Shown: positions 36,570-49,230, counted from the stretch's first letter. The stretch is DNA of 64,000 bases from Aspidiotus rigidus (GCA_035079385.1 JAVHKY010000005.1:5890001-5954000); one strand, 5' to 3'. Made by a program: numbers and translations. Notes: a model not told the origin generated them from the letters alone.

Positions 36570-38261
36570 GATATTAATACTCATGATCCCAATCAATACT
36601 TATTCCATCTATTAATTATGAAAATGATTATGCATCAATAATAGAATTACCGACCGAATTAATCATCTTCACATTGAGTGGTCAGGGAGACCTTTTGCAC
36701 AGTGGAAGGTGGAAGCTTTAGTTCAACAAACAATGAATCATTCGCTCTATGCAGATATTATACTATTTATTTATCTATAACAAATTATAAGTGTCTTCAT
36801 ATACAAAATAAATTGTCTTCTTTGTAAAGCTGTAGATCGAATTCTTGGCAAATGTTCAGGTCTGGGAATCTAGGGGCGGAAAGGAGTCTACTCTCAGTCA
36901 TTATCTCTCAATGAGTAATAACAAGGTGCTTAAACTCTGGCGAATTGAGAAATATAGAGCAACAGGTGACTCAAACGTCTTAAATTGACAATTGAATGTT
37001 AAGGGCAATGTTAATAATTTATACAATGCTTAGGTGCAGATATGGTGTGAGGGAGAGAAGGAATTTATTGAGCATAAGGCCTCAGGGGGACCTTTCTGTT
37101 AGTAACATAATTGAATAGGTTGTACTCACGGATCTTTGCGTGGCATCGCGAAAGGAACAATTAATAAATATTATACCTGGATTGATAAGTCACGTGTAAC
37201 GAAACATAAACCACGAGAAAGTGAAAATTGAGTTTATCTCAAGAGCGATTTTTAATGCTCCTTTCTCAGGTTTATCGATTATTTGGTGGGGATGGTATAC
37301 TATTATACAATTTCAACCTCCAGCGTAAAAGGTTAGCTTTTGTGTCTGGAGGAAAGGGCCTCCTATTATACTATCTCAACCATTACTTTAAAAATATGAA
37401 GGGGTATGAGAAAGATATGCCACCTGGCGGTGTTATTTATGTATGTACACAGCGATGATTAGCTCTTCCTAATGAATGTTATATTCTAATTAGAGAATTG
37501 TAATTAGCAGATATGATATTATAATTTATATTTTATATCGAAAATGGTCAATATTTTCGACACTCCGGTGTTTTTCGTAGCGCCCAAGTTTGTGGTTTAG
37601 GGATCGTGAATCGGACTTGAGTTTTTTAATAAAGAACAACCTTCAAGATCACTGCTACAGGAGTGAAAATCGAGACGTATAATCGATGTGAACGCTCTTT
37701 AACTTCAAAACAAAATAATAGACTGATTATAATTATAATTTTATTCACTTCATTGATTTCTTGAGCAGTCAGAGGAAAATCTTGGTTCTCCTCATCTGTC
37801 AAGGAAGTTTGATTTTAGATACCTCCAACGCCGGGATAGACCGATTCGGGTATAGCTTCAGTGTTGGAAGGTTCTCCTCGACAAAATCCTCTCATCTTGG
37901 CAAGTTGAAGTGTCCCCAGATACACATACTTCAGCGCACTCTTCATGCAGCAGAATCAGTCTGTATGTGGATGGCACAGGCCTATTCCATTCTGTATCCA
38001 TCTTCTTCTTCATGATTGTGGTTGTGATTTGCGAATGCAGACACCTGGTGCCATACTTCTCTGGAACTTGGTATGGTGGCCTTTTGGAGCAAGTGCTTCG
38101 TCTACCCCAATCTCGCGCAGTGGTCGACTAAGCTTACCCCGTTTACGTCTTCACGTCTCACACTTGGATAAGGCGTGCAACAAATTTGGTTGTAATCTCT
38201 TTCGTAATGACGTGAAAGATCAAAATTAATTAACTATTTAAGAGGACGCTTTTTTATATTC
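36570..38261. other. Unassigned DNA upstream of the Penelope-like relic
   Basis: Overlapping plus-strand frames at 37761-38229 have balanced composition but no recognisable domain. A partial direct repeat CTATTATAC-AT-TCAACC occurs at about 37301 and 37364. Nothing else supportable. Confidence 0.35.
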
Positions 38262-38335
38262 TAAAATTGATCAACTTTAAGGCACTGACGTCCAATAATA
38301 ATTGGACGTCAGTGCCTTAAAGTTGATCAATTTTA
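38262..38335. repeat. Perfect 35-bp-arm palindrome with 4-base loop
   Basis: Left arm 38262-38296 and right arm 38301-38335 are exact reverse complements around the loop AATA. The inner arm is GGCACTGACGTCCAAT, preceded by CTTTAA. TTAA occurs symmetrically in both arms, so a TTAA-targeted mini-element is conceivable. The complete lack of mismatches indicates recent origin or active correction. It lies about 100 bp before the Penelope-like reading frame. Confidence 0.92.
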
Positions 38336-38439
38336 ATAGTGAAAAATCAAATTCATAAAAGAATATCTCGAAATATTTTGATATTGAGCTTATCATAAAA
38401 TGTATGATTGTATAGGTGATATAGGGACTCCGGTATGAT

Positions 38440-40089
38440 CTTTCAATCTGGAAAAATCAATAGAATCAATGCGGTTTCTCAATTTATGGCCAGATATACC
38501 AGACGAAGTCATACTCAAGAGTTTCAATTCTCCTAAACACGTAAAAGAAGTTAGACGTGTGATAAACGAGTGTGAATTTATTATTAAAACTCCCTCGCTA
38601 AAAAGATTGCTCCTGGAGCCCAACCCTGTGCCTCCCCTCTTGTACGGGCTACCAAAAGTCCATAAAAAAGATAACCCGATGCGTCCGGTCGTATCCCTTG
38701 TGTCCTTCCCCACGTACGCTCTGGCGAAATTTTTGGACCGATGGTTTAAATCGAGAGTTGACCATGAGTCACCTTACTCGGTGAAAATTCGGTCTCCTTG
38801 GCTAATAGGCTTAAGGATAATATTCTTCCGCTGGGATCGACCCTGTGTTCATTTGATGTGGTCGGCCTGTTCCCCAATATCCCCAGAGCAACCGCCATGC
38901 AACATATGGGAGACCTTTTGATTCAAACAAATGTTCGCCAAGAAGAATTGGGTGAATTTTTCAATCTCCTCAATATTTGTTGGTCTCCCAATTATTGCAA
39001 ATTCGATAACAAGTTTTTTGAGTTTCTTGAAGAGGTTGGAATACCCATCGGTTCTCCTTTGGGTTCTCTCATTTCGGAGATCTTTATGTCTAAGTTTGAG
39101 CTCGATTTGTTCTCCTCTGGCAGTGCGTATTTAGATCAGATTTATTATTGGCACAGGTATGTCGACGATGTGTTGTGTACGTGGACTGGTCCCCGAGAGC
39201 TCCTTTTGGAGTTTCTCCAGTATCTAAATAATCAATATCCTTCTATAAAATTTACTTTAGAAATCGGTGGCGCATCTATTAATTACTTGGATTTGACGAT
39301 CTGTAATAGAGATGGTATCCATGAATTCGCCATATACAGGAAAGATACTGCGACCGATATTACTGTCCACGGCAAATCTTTTTGCCCTGTAGCCCATAAA
39401 TATGCTGGATTTAACTGCCTAATCCATCAACTGACTAGTATTCCTCTCAATCAGTCAGCCTTCCAAAAAGAGGTATTAACTATAAAGCACTTGGCCAGAG
39501 TGAATGAAATGAACTTAGACATTGACCTTATGATCCAAAGGAAAGTTACTCGAAAATGCCTCGATTCCACCACCTCCCTCTCCCGCAATACGGCCCTAAA
39601 CAGTAGAGAGCGTTGGATAAGGCTTCCGTACTTGGGGCAGTATTCATCTCAATTGAGTCGTGTCCTACGCCCCTTCGGATTTCGGCCTGTGTATTACAAC
39701 CCCAATACCATAAAAAGTTTATTGCTTAGGTTAAAAGACCCCATCCAACTGGCCGAGAGGAGTGGTGTGTATAAAGTTGAGTGTAAGGATTGTAACGGAA
39801 TTTATATTGGCGAGACAGGCCGTCAGTTGAAAATTAGAATCGCTGAACATAGGAAGGCGTAGGAAAAGAAGAATGTAGGTGAATCGGCGTTTGCGGACCA
39901 TCTAATCACTAGCGGCCATATCATTAAAGAGGGGTCCGGAAGCGAAAAGCGTTAGAACATATCGAAATAATCCGTCATTTAAATAACGACGACCTCAATG
40001 TGCTCAACAGGTACATACCTGATGAGGGGTTGATTGAACTAGTTTACGAGTATGATTCACGTCGTGATGACTCGCTGGTTCAATCCTGA
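38440..40089 (+). pseudogene. Penelope-like retroelement: RT plus GIY-YIG endonuclease, broken
   Basis: A reverse transcriptase of the Penelope type fused to a GIY-YIG nuclease. In the first frame (from 38469) are PPLLYGLPKVHKKDNPMRPV and PTYALAKFLDRW. A frameshift near 38785 moves the reading to the frame of 38798-39862, with catalytic FDVVGLFPNIP (Asp at residue 20), GIPIGSPLGSLISEIFM (about 81-97) and YVDD (121-124, about 39158-39169). The C-terminal GIY-YIG segment has GVYKVECKDC and YIGETGRQLKIR (about 324-347). TAG at 39860-39862 cuts it short. Reading through gives FADHLITSGHI, and after another frameshift near 39945 LEHIEIIRHLNNDDLNVLN up to TGA 40087-40089. So one stop and two frameshifts separate it from an intact frame. 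The N-terminus appears truncated near 38440. Flanking long repeats typical of the class are not evident. Confidence 0.93.
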
Positions 40090-43000
40090 TTTCCTCGTAT
40101 GTTTCTAGTTTACAGCCGGAGTTGGTTCAGTCACTTTCCAGTCCCCGTTGACAATGATCGTTTAATCGAAAGCGCTCCGGCGTCGTTAAATTTCTGTGGC
40201 TATTGTAGAATACTCCGGTTGTGTTACTCGCTTGAGTATGACTTCGTCTGGCTGGAAAAATCAATTAATGGCGTTTACCTTTCATACAAAGTTCTGCCCA
40301 AGTTAATCAAAATCTTCTTTTGACTCAAAAAATTTACTTTTGGGTGATACAAATATAAATAGGTTGGTTATGTATTACTTTTCGCTTTCCTCTTGTATTT
40401 TTTTTTTTTTTTCAATCAAAACACGTAAAATTCAATTTATGGTATGTTTGATGCGCATAACAAGACCCGATTCTGTCGCCCAATAATCTCCCTTATCAGA
40501 TAGGGGAAGCGGTTGTAAAACTTTTTTTCTTTTTTCTGACCGAGGGGAGAAGAGTTTTAATTTCCATTCATGGGAACGCTCAGCTTCCGGCGAAGAACGC
40601 TAAATTGTAGGAGATAAATTTCTCTTAATTGCACACTGTAGACTCTTGATGCAAACATTCATTTTTTGAATAATGCAAACTAACGTTTGACGAAGTTCCA
40701 GAGGTGTCTCGTCGTACAGCAATATTATTTCCCAAGTTAATTAGGGTCTAAAAATGACTAAAAATATAAACTTCGTTTCGCTGAATATTCGCGATGTGCG
40801 TTCCATATACTTCCTGCCCTGTGGAGCCAGCAAGTCAGCTAACGATAACAACTAAAATATAATCGGATAATGATAGTTTCGAAAGTTATAGTCGTGGCAT
40901 GTTGCGAGCATACTTTTTCGCAAAGGGAATACGAGTAGCATCTATAGCGTCATGTTGTGAAAGAACGAAAGTCGGGTATCAAATTTTAATGTGTCTACGA
41001 TGTACGTAAATTATGAAAACTAGATTGTATGTATAAGCCTGTTCCACGTAAAGGTTTTGCGTTATCTGCCTTTAGAGGTGAATATTGGCGTTATTTATTT
41101 GTACGGAGCGCATTTTTGTTAATTTGCTGTTGACAAATTTATTGGAGCGTAGAACGAAGTCTCCCTACAATATACAGTTTTCAACTGAAAACTCACATTA
41201 GAAGACGACGCACGATTCTGAAAACGAACAGTTTCCTATAGCCGTACAAACTGATAACAGGTGCGAGTCTGTAAAAGTAAGAGGAGTCAAACACTGGGTA
41301 CCCTTCTCTCAATTTACGCCGGTAAGACACGTATTTTAAATAAATTTACAATTTTCAAGTTTGTGAAAAACGTTCTACCTATATAGCGATCACGTTCGCT
41401 ACTCGTTCTTACACAATTATTTTCTTCCGACAATATAATGGCGTTATCTTAAATTCTGAAAACGGTGTAAGACATTGTGCACTCTAGCGTTCATTTCAAG
41501 CATTTGGAGTAAGAATTATCAGGCTTTTCAGCAAAGCGTACATCGACCCCTATTATTTTTTTATGGTATGTTTCAAGTTTACTACACCAGAAAAATGTCC
41601 AGAGCACGAATAGTCTGTCCTCAAAATTTAAGGTGCTGAACATTTTCGAAGGTGTTCGTTTAATTAGTACATTTTTAGTACATCTCATGCGCTCGAAGAA
41701 AAAAATACCTATTTTCTTGTTGCATATTTTCTTAGCCAAGTTATGTTCAATTCTGATGTACAGACACCAATGGCGTATTTAAAAATTCTCTCTGCCAAAA
41801 AGTTTTGAAGACAAAATTTTCATTAATTAAAAACAAAAAAAGCTTTCTGGTTTGTTGAAAATTATTGATTCTACATTTCGTAAAGACCTTACATCTAAAT
41901 TTATTAATGCATTTTTCTTGTCAGTTGGAATGAAATAATGAAATCAGGATTTTAAATTCTTCGACTCCGATTTAAAAGATTTACAGTCGAATTTTCCATG
42001 TTTCTCGTCATCATATATGGCCAAACTCATGAACATCTGTTTTTTGAATTTCTATCTGTTCTTCGTGAGACCTTGATTACGGCAGGTAACAAGAAAATGT
42101 TTAGATAGGGATAATAAATTATGAAGTGAAATATTAATCTACTCATATCTTTACGGTAGACCACAGTTCCTTACTACTTACGTCAATGAGTCGTAATTTT
42201 TTTACCTCACGAAATGCTAAATAGAAATATTCCCGATATTTTTTGTACTAATTGTTCTTGTTTTAACTTATATAACAATCTATGTTACTATGACACCTAT
42301 TGAAGGAGCATTTATTACCTCAAGAGGGTGGATAGTTGTAAACAAGTGCTTAAATTTCCGTGAGAAAATACTTTTTTTATTGTGTGGGTGAGTTCATACT
42401 AGAGATTTTCTAGATACGGAACAAGAATTGGCAATCCATTTTTCCGTTTTGGTGTCAATGCTCTTAAGACGGGCATAAAGCAAATATGTGTCTCACTTCA
42501 GAGAATGTGACGATAGAAGTTTATTTATAAATTTGGTTTCTGGGTAAGTAATAGTCTTTGAATTCGTGTATTCTTTCACCAACTCGTAGTTGAAAACCTA
42601 CTCAGATCAATCTTATTTACTACTCATTTTTCAATAATATACAGTTCTCTTTTTCTTCTTTCAATGGTATTATTATTACTAGCATTGAGACCCACGAGCT
42701 ACATAAGAGGCTATTTGAAGGATATATCGAACGTGATTTTTTTTTTTTTTTGTCAAAATGAATAATTTGCGGAAATTAGAGTGTGTACTCAGAAATACTC
42801 AATACTTCTATAGAATATAGTTGCAATGTTGAACCTTTCCATGTTTTGTGATATGCAAATCGTACTTTTTTTTTTTTAATTTATTAAAAATCCTTATATT
42901 TCCCTCTCCTTATTTCCAATTGAGCGGCTGCAAGATCAGGTTTTTCGGGTGGAAAGTTTTTTTAGTTTTCGAGAAGTATGACGCAAAAATCTGGCTTCTT

Positions 43001-43300
43001 TCTTTTCCTTGTTTTAGGAAAGTTCACCAGCCTCATACGGTATAGGAAAGAATGTCGACGTATCACCTCGGATGTAGTAAAGACCAAGAATAAAGAGCGA
43101 AGGCCGAAATAATAGAGAAATAAAGTCAAAACAATTTGCTCTCGGGTTTTAAAATTATTGTCTTTTGGTCCCTATCCTTCGATGATTGTCAACCAGTGGA
43201 ACTACACTTATGAACAAAATTTATCATCATCAGTGACAAAGTAATTTGCATGCATGAATTCAATGTGAAGAAAAAAAAGAAAAAGACTGGGGCAATAGAG
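40090..43300. other. Unassigned DNA after the Penelope-like relic
   Basis: The first 250 bp may be 3' UTR of the relic; it contains CTGGAAAAATCAAT (40252-40265), also found at the relic's 5' edge (38448-38461). T runs at 40399-40412, 42738-42751 and 42866-42877. No gene recognised. Confidence 0.35.
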
Positions 43301-43887
43301 CAGTGTTTCTCAACCTTTCGTACATCGCGGCACACTTCTCCATGGGACGATATTACTGTGGCACAGTATTTCCAGAACTCCAAATTGTATCGAAAATTTT
43401 TGTGCGTTTTGAAATTTTCGTGTCTCTACTGATTTCCTCCTCCTAAATTCAGAATTTGTGGCCTACGAGATGGCTATATGAGGCCTCACCCTTCTTTCTC
43501 TATACTGCGGTTTCGGGAAACAAGAACTTTGATCTTCTGTTGGGGCTCAAGAAAATTTAGCCACCAATATACGCGCAAAAGTGTCTGGATATTTCTTGCA
43601 TTTACTGAAAATCCTCGGGGCTCTTCTAATGCCAAAATTTACGAGGAAATACGGAGTACAATCTGTATTTTTTGTCAAGTCGCAGTTGAACTCAAGTTTA
43701 AGTAATTATAAGTGGAACTGACATGATTCAAAAATTGGAACACATCGGTCAGATAGTGCTTTCGATCACTTTTTCGAGTAAATAAAAAAAAATTTGCAAT
43801 TCATATTTCAGTTCATATTGGTTTATGTTTTTGATCAAAATTTTTCGGCACAGTGATGTGCCGCGGCACACCGGTTGAGAAACACCG
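43301..43887. mobile_element. Charlie-type hAT nonautonomous element, 587 bp
   Basis: Left end CAGTGTTTCTCAACC and inverted right end CGGTGTTTCTCAACC, both followed by GCGGCACA-like words. A perfect 8-bp target duplication CAATAGAG lies at 43293-43300 and 43888-43895. The ends follow the CAGNGNTTCTCAAMC pattern known from hAT elements of the Charlie group. Internal plus-strand open frames (for example 43478-43705) resemble no transposase. Confidence 0.93.
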
Positions 43888-46236
43888 CAATAGAGGGAGC
43901 GAGGACTCAGAAACCACCCCTCATTAATATACTAAGAATATGAGAGATAGACATTAGACAATGGAGCGCAAGAATGTATTGAGATTTGAAAATGATTGAG
44001 TTCATTGAGAATGAAATAAAAGTACATCGAGATAATATGCACTAATTATTCGGTTTCGAATCAATACGTCACAATCCACTTACCCTCGTAAATATTTTCC
44101 GTTCTCATCTTTTCGTCGCGCTATTTTAATATTAAATTAATACTTATTTTACGATATTGCAATGGTTCGAGGAAATGAATTTCGTTTTAGTAAAAATTTT
44201 GGGCTGCAGAGATGTGAGTGGTTATACAACAAACACTCATCTAATCGATTTATCAATTTAGTGTGGATTTGTTGAGATGTGGTAGTCGCTTTTCAATGAA
44301 CAGTCTGGAGTAATGGACTACTATCAGTAATGCTTGGTATTTTCTTTCGTTCTCGAGAAATATCGTCTTCCCCTTCTGTTTAGGTTTTCATCTAACACGC
44401 AAATACAACTTCTAATAATAAGTCTTTGCCTCGTGTCATTTCAACCCTTATTTATTGTATTGCTGGCTGCAATTCCGACAAACGTGGTCTACAGTCTGTG
44501 TTACTCGTATAATTTTAGTCAACACTAGAACGGATGCACGAAACATCTACGACATCGGCAGATGAATAACCTTTTTTTTTTTCGGCTTTATGTTTTATTC
44601 CTTCAATTTTTCAAGAACCTTTTTTGTGTCTGCACGATATTTTTCATCGAACATCGTAGTCTATCTAATGTAGGCGACACGATCCGACTCGAAACGTGTC
44701 GCGAACGTCTGCATACTCGTATTTTTGTACGGCGTTAAAAAGTCGTAGAAATTTCTTGTTTGTGGCTAATGAACGCTAAGAAAACTTTTCTTGTTGAACG
44801 CAAGTTTTCATGCGAAACTAATTTCATAATGCGGGTAGTTCCATATTCTTGAAGCAAACAAAGTATACATAAGTCGTTTGAAAGGGCCACGTGTTTCTTG
44901 CGCGATACGAGTGAACTTTTTAAATTTATGCTTTACGTTCTAAGACAGATTTTTGCGACCGCATATTATGTTTTGCTACTGTTTCGACCTTACTGGAACA
45001 TTTCTTGAAGGTAAAATTTTGGAAAGGTATATTCACAAGGTCGACTAAGTCAATTACCGGTATGATCAATTTTTACAACTTCTAGAACGAAGCAGCTAAA
45101 CTGAAATGAATCTTACTTTCCAAAGTTTAGGATACTCCCAGTTCTCTTTCAGACCTCGTATATATGGACTTGATCGATTCTCAATCTTGAGGTTATGAAG
45201 TTTTCTTCTCTTTGTAGAGCCTTGACATTTTCTTATGTCCCTGGGCATTGAAATATTTCCAAGTTTTATACCCTGAATTGCCTCCAGTCCAGGATTCTAT
45301 CAAGCCCTACTTTTCGTAAGGAGCTCAGTACTTAGGGAATTCTTCCAGGCCCTTCCCTTATGTATCCGGGCTCACAAAATTCTCTGGTCAATTGATCGTC
45401 CGAACGGTTCTCTCATAATTTTTTGTTAACAATCCAATCAATAGAACGCTTATCTTCTCTGCTAGCCACTCCTGTAAATATATTAAGGAACGAATTCCGA
45501 GCTTTGGGCTGTATAACTTTATGATTGTCTGTGGTAGACTTTTTTGCATTAGAAATCGCCCTATATTTATGGAGGTGTCAGGTACCTCAGAATGTTAATA
45601 ACTAATCAAGTTCTAACCCTCACCAGCTGCAGTATCTAAAAAGGAAGTCGAGTATTATAGGAATCCCCTTCTATGAGAAATATCGTACGAAATAGCTTTC
45701 GCCTGTATATTTCCAAGTGTCTTGCTCGTAATAAACGTTGATTGTTAATTTCATTGTTCTTCATCTGGATGTTTATTTGCATTCATATATTTTGATGTAT
45801 ATTGAATACCATTTACCTACCTTCATCTTTACCTTCAAGTTGAATGTTTGGCTGTTGGAGTGTACATAAAACGTTGAACGTGGCTTTATTCTAATTATCA
45901 GTAAAATATGTCTCATTACACGAGTATACTTCTCGTTTATATCATTCTCGCTTGTGTCGTACTGAGCGGAGCGACCGTTTAATTTCCCTACTCATTATCT
46001 AGTGTTAACTTCTTGGGGTTCAGAGAAAATACAATGTACGAACACGTTAGTCTGAATTTTCTGGTGTGTATGACTTAATTTACTACTTCTCGATGCACGC
46101 GAAGACCATTTTACGTTGAAATCGAAAATGGAAACGAAAGACACGTTTTCTGTCGACTGAAACATCATGATGTTATTTTAAATTTGAATCTATTCCGAAT
46201 TCGTCGGGTGAAAGATGTTGTATCGTAGGTGATATG
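43888..46236. other. Unassigned DNA
   Basis: No gene or transposon end recognised. Around 45180-45380 words such as CATTGAAATATTTCCAAG and CTTCCAGGCCC loosely recall the 45-bp satellite unit, too weakly to call. Confidence 0.4.
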
Positions 46237-47065
46237 CAGAGAACGGATTTCTCGGCATTTGCCAAATCATTTCTCGGAGGCCGAAAAGTATAAGAATGAT
46301 ATAGAAACACGTTTCAGGGGTAATAGAGCCCCTTGAGCAAAATTTTATTTTGCCGAAAATGGGTATAATTGCGGAATATTTGCCGAAAGTGCTCTTTTTG
46401 AAAGTTTTCAACGGTAACTTACTGTCATATTTGAAAAAAGCCGTGAATTTTTGCCAAAAAAGTGTTGCTCCAAGATACTCCAACGCTAGCAGCTGATCTC
46501 ACCTTCATCAATTCTCATTTAAGTTTCTTGCCGGCCACTATCGATCGATTACAGGAAAGAGGTCTTTCTCTGAGCTAGCAGGTGGACCTTGTCGACAAAT
46601 TTTGGTCAAGAATTTGGGCAATACCTGGGTCTCAAGGGGCTTCTCTCTGCAGTTAAAAGCCGATGAAATTTTTGCAAAGAATCGTGACTAAACAATTTTG
46701 CGACAACTCAACGATGCTCTCGTCATATATGGCACTTTCGAAGTACCGGCCCCGCTTTCCAAAAATCTGAGCATTCTGAGTAATTACAAGGACGCTCCTG
46801 TCACTTCCGTCGACGTGGAGAGATCATTCTCCGAGTATAAACTAATTTTAAGTGATCGTCGTACAGGTTTTTCTCAAGAAAATTTAGAAAAGCATTCCCT
46901 GGTGATGTGCGACTAAAAGTTTTTGTAAAATTAGTATCTTTGTGTAACTTTTTTCCCTCTGACCGTTAAATTTCAATAATTTTTTTATTTTGCCAAAAAG
47001 TGCCGAAAATACAACATTTGATTGCTAAAAATTTTCATTTTAATTGCCGAAGAATCCGTTCTCTG
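46237..47065 (+). mobile_element. hAT element, GAGAMCGGATTYCTCGGCA family, with transposase relic
   Basis: An 829-bp element with ends CAGAGAACGGATTTCTCGGC and, inverted on the right, CAGAGAACGGATTCTTCGGC. The flanks GTGATATG (46229-46236) and ATGATATG (47066-47073) match at 7 of 8 positions. Subterminal TTTTGCCGAAAATG and TTTGCCGAAAGTG words are shared with the 352-bp element at 36218. It carries the 3' part of a hAT transposase gene, oriented plus. This links both copies to the hAT superfamily by protein as well as by end structure. It is internally deleted, since full hAT elements are usually several kilobases. Confidence 0.93.
46467..46919 (+). pseudogene. hAT transposase C-terminal region (dimerisation domain)
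   Basis: Plus-strand relic. ADLTFINSHLSFLP and IDRLQERGLSLS (46490-46580) are followed after a stop by VDLVDKFW. In another frame come LKADEIFAKNRD, one stop, then LRQLNDALVIYGTFEVPA and the diagnostic hAT C-terminal dimerisation block PVTSVDVERSFSEYKLILSD with NLEKH, ending at TAG/TAA near 46916. Two stops and one frameshift. The N-terminal zinc finger and the DDE catalytic part are absent. The domain normally sits at the end of hAT transposases, consistent with its position about 150 bp before the right end of the element. Confidence 0.9.
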
Positions 47066-47250
47066 ATGATATGTCTAAATATCTTTTAATTTCTGAAAAC
47101 TTCGTTGATATTTTTTTAAAATTCTGAATTTGAACCTTTATGAGACGCGTAATTGAAAAAGTATGATTTTAAAAGTCCAAAGACCTCAGGTTCATCATCG
47201 TTTATGAGTGATGAATTTTCATAACCTCCAGGCATATTGAGTAAAGACCT

Positions 47251-49230
47251 TTTTTTTTTTTTTTTTTTTTTTTTATTAGCATTTGTATATAGGTACAGGT
47301 CGCTATCAACTGATATGTACAATTTAATTATTATACATTAACAAAACTATGTCGTTCTCTCCAGTATCGTGAGTCGACGTCGTCCTCATGGGGTCTTCCC
47401 AGCTATTTTCCCCTGCACGACGGTCCGGAATGTCGTCTTTTTCCATTTTTGCTGCCAGGAATTTCTTCTTCCTTTCCATAATTGCCGACAGCAGGATTTT
47501 CCGTTGAAGGCCAGTTCGTTGTAGTACCTCTTTGTTCGTGATTTTTTCCGTCCACTTGATGCGATGAAGTCTGCGGTAGCACCGAAGTTCAGAAGCGTGG
47601 TTCCTGTTCTGTAATCTTTTTGATATTGTCCATGTCCCTGAAGCGTAACGTATTATAGGCCAGACATAACACATCAGGATTCTCCGCCGCAGGCCGATAT
47701 TCATTTTCCGATCTTTAATTACAAGCTCCAAATTATTTAGAGCGTTTCTTGCACTGCCTATTCTTGTTAATATTTCCTTGTCATCCCTTCCGTCAGATGT
47801 TATGAGACAACCTAGGTATTGATACGTCTGCACTTCTTCCCGTGTGTTCCTCCGATCACAATTTTCAAAGGCCTACTGGGATGAGATTTTGCTATCTGCA
47901 TGACTTTTGTTTTAGCTACGTTAATTCTCATGACGTATTTCTCACTTTCCACTGCCAGTGTATGTACCATTTTTTGTAATTGTTGAGGGGTTTCTGCGGT
48001 AAGAACTTTATCGTCCGCGTAGGTTATGCTGTTGATCTTCTTCCCATTTATTTTAATGCCAGAGTTTTTGAGGGTGCGATGTTTAGCGATTTCGTCGGCA
48101 TACTGGTTGAAGAGTCGCGGAGAAAGTGGGCAATCTTGTCGTACACCCCGCTCTATATTACAAATTCTAATATTTGCTGCCAATATAGGTTGCTTATTAG
48201 TTAGACATCTTCCCGATCAACGTTGAACTTCAGTAGGCTTTCTATTACTTTTTTGTGCTTAACTCGATAGAACGTTTCTTCGTAGTCTGCATAACATAGG
48301 TACAGTGTTCTGTTCACCGCAATCGCTCGTTGTATGATCATTTTGAATAGCGCTATGGCATGGCATTTCGCGTTTCCTTATGAGACCTGAAACCAAATTG
48401 AGTTTCATCCAGCTGTTCATCTACCTTTTTCTCCATTCTACGACTGGGGGTAATAATTTTAGCGTGTGGCTCATCAGGCTAATTGTCCGAAACTCCGAGC
48501 ATTTTCGAGTTCTATTCTTCTTTGGAATAGGAATGAATGTTGACAGCTGAAGGTCCTCTGGCAATTCACCTTTTCGATGCATAAAATTTAGCATCTGGAG
48601 CAGTACTTCCTTACTCTGCTTAGATAGGCATTTAAGGATCTCCATTGGAATTCCATCCGCCCCCGCTGCTTCATTTCCCTTGGCTGTACCAATAGCTGCA
48701 GCTTCTAATTCTGACATGGTAATGTCTGGCGCCGTGTTTGTTAGATCGTGCATCACCTTCGTATAATTTTTTAACGTATTCTATCCATGTCTCCTCCACA
48801 TCCTCGTGACTACACAGCAAATTTCCATCATCATCTTCGATTACCATTATTCTTGAACGTTTTTTCTTCTGCTTTTTCATCAGCCACTTAATTTCTCTAT
48901 GCATTTCGCGAATTTTACCTTTTTCAACCAGCTCTTCAATGTCACGACATCGGACTTCATACCAATTAGCTTCCGCCCTTCTGCATTTCTTGTTTATTTC
49001 TTTATTCAATTCTCAATACTCATTACTGCTTCAATCTTTAATTTGTCTTCTTCTGTCTATCAGATTTATAATCTCATCGGTCATCCATACCTGCTTTTTC
49101 TTGGTCGTTGTCTCTTTTTTAGCTACTCGTCTGAACTACTGTTTAGTTCTGTGTATTTCTCATGGCTATTGCAACGATATCAATATCAACCCCAACATAT
49201 TGTTCGCAGTTCAGTCTGTAAACTAGTCTT
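47251..49230 (-). pseudogene. RTE-like LINE, RT region with poly-A tail, broken
   Basis: Minus-strand LINE whose 3' end is a run of about 24 T (47251-47274, plus strand). From 5' to 3': QVWMTDEIINLIDRRRQIKD (near 49035-49090), a Lys-rich linker, KGNEAAGADGIPMEILK and PIPKKN (48421-48756), LDETQFGFRSHKETRNAM and LYLCYADYEETFYRVKHKKV (48230-48420, in two frames), GVRQDCPLSPRLFNQYADEI and catalytic YADD (about 48010-48021), INVAKTKVMQIAKS, YQYLGCLITSDGR and the C-terminal CYVWPIIRYASGTWTI and CYRRLHRIKWTEKITNKEVL. These are typical of RTE-clade proteins. Several stops and frameshifts; the endonuclease domain is missing or unrecognisable, so the 5' boundary is approximate. Confidence 0.88.

Noticed and set aside
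40013..40060. CTGATGAG, a hammerhead-ribozyme core word, at the end of the Penelope-like gene
   Set aside because: Penelope-like elements can carry hammerhead ribozymes, but here the word is part of the coding sequence (RYIPDEG) and no GAAA core or closing stems follow at the right distance.
41760..41800. CCAATGGCGTATTT resembling a hAT left end
   Set aside because: No inverted partner or target duplication found downstream.
43478..43705. 75-codon frame inside the 587-bp hAT element
   Set aside because: No resemblance to hAT transposase domains (BED finger, DDE blocks or dimerisation block).
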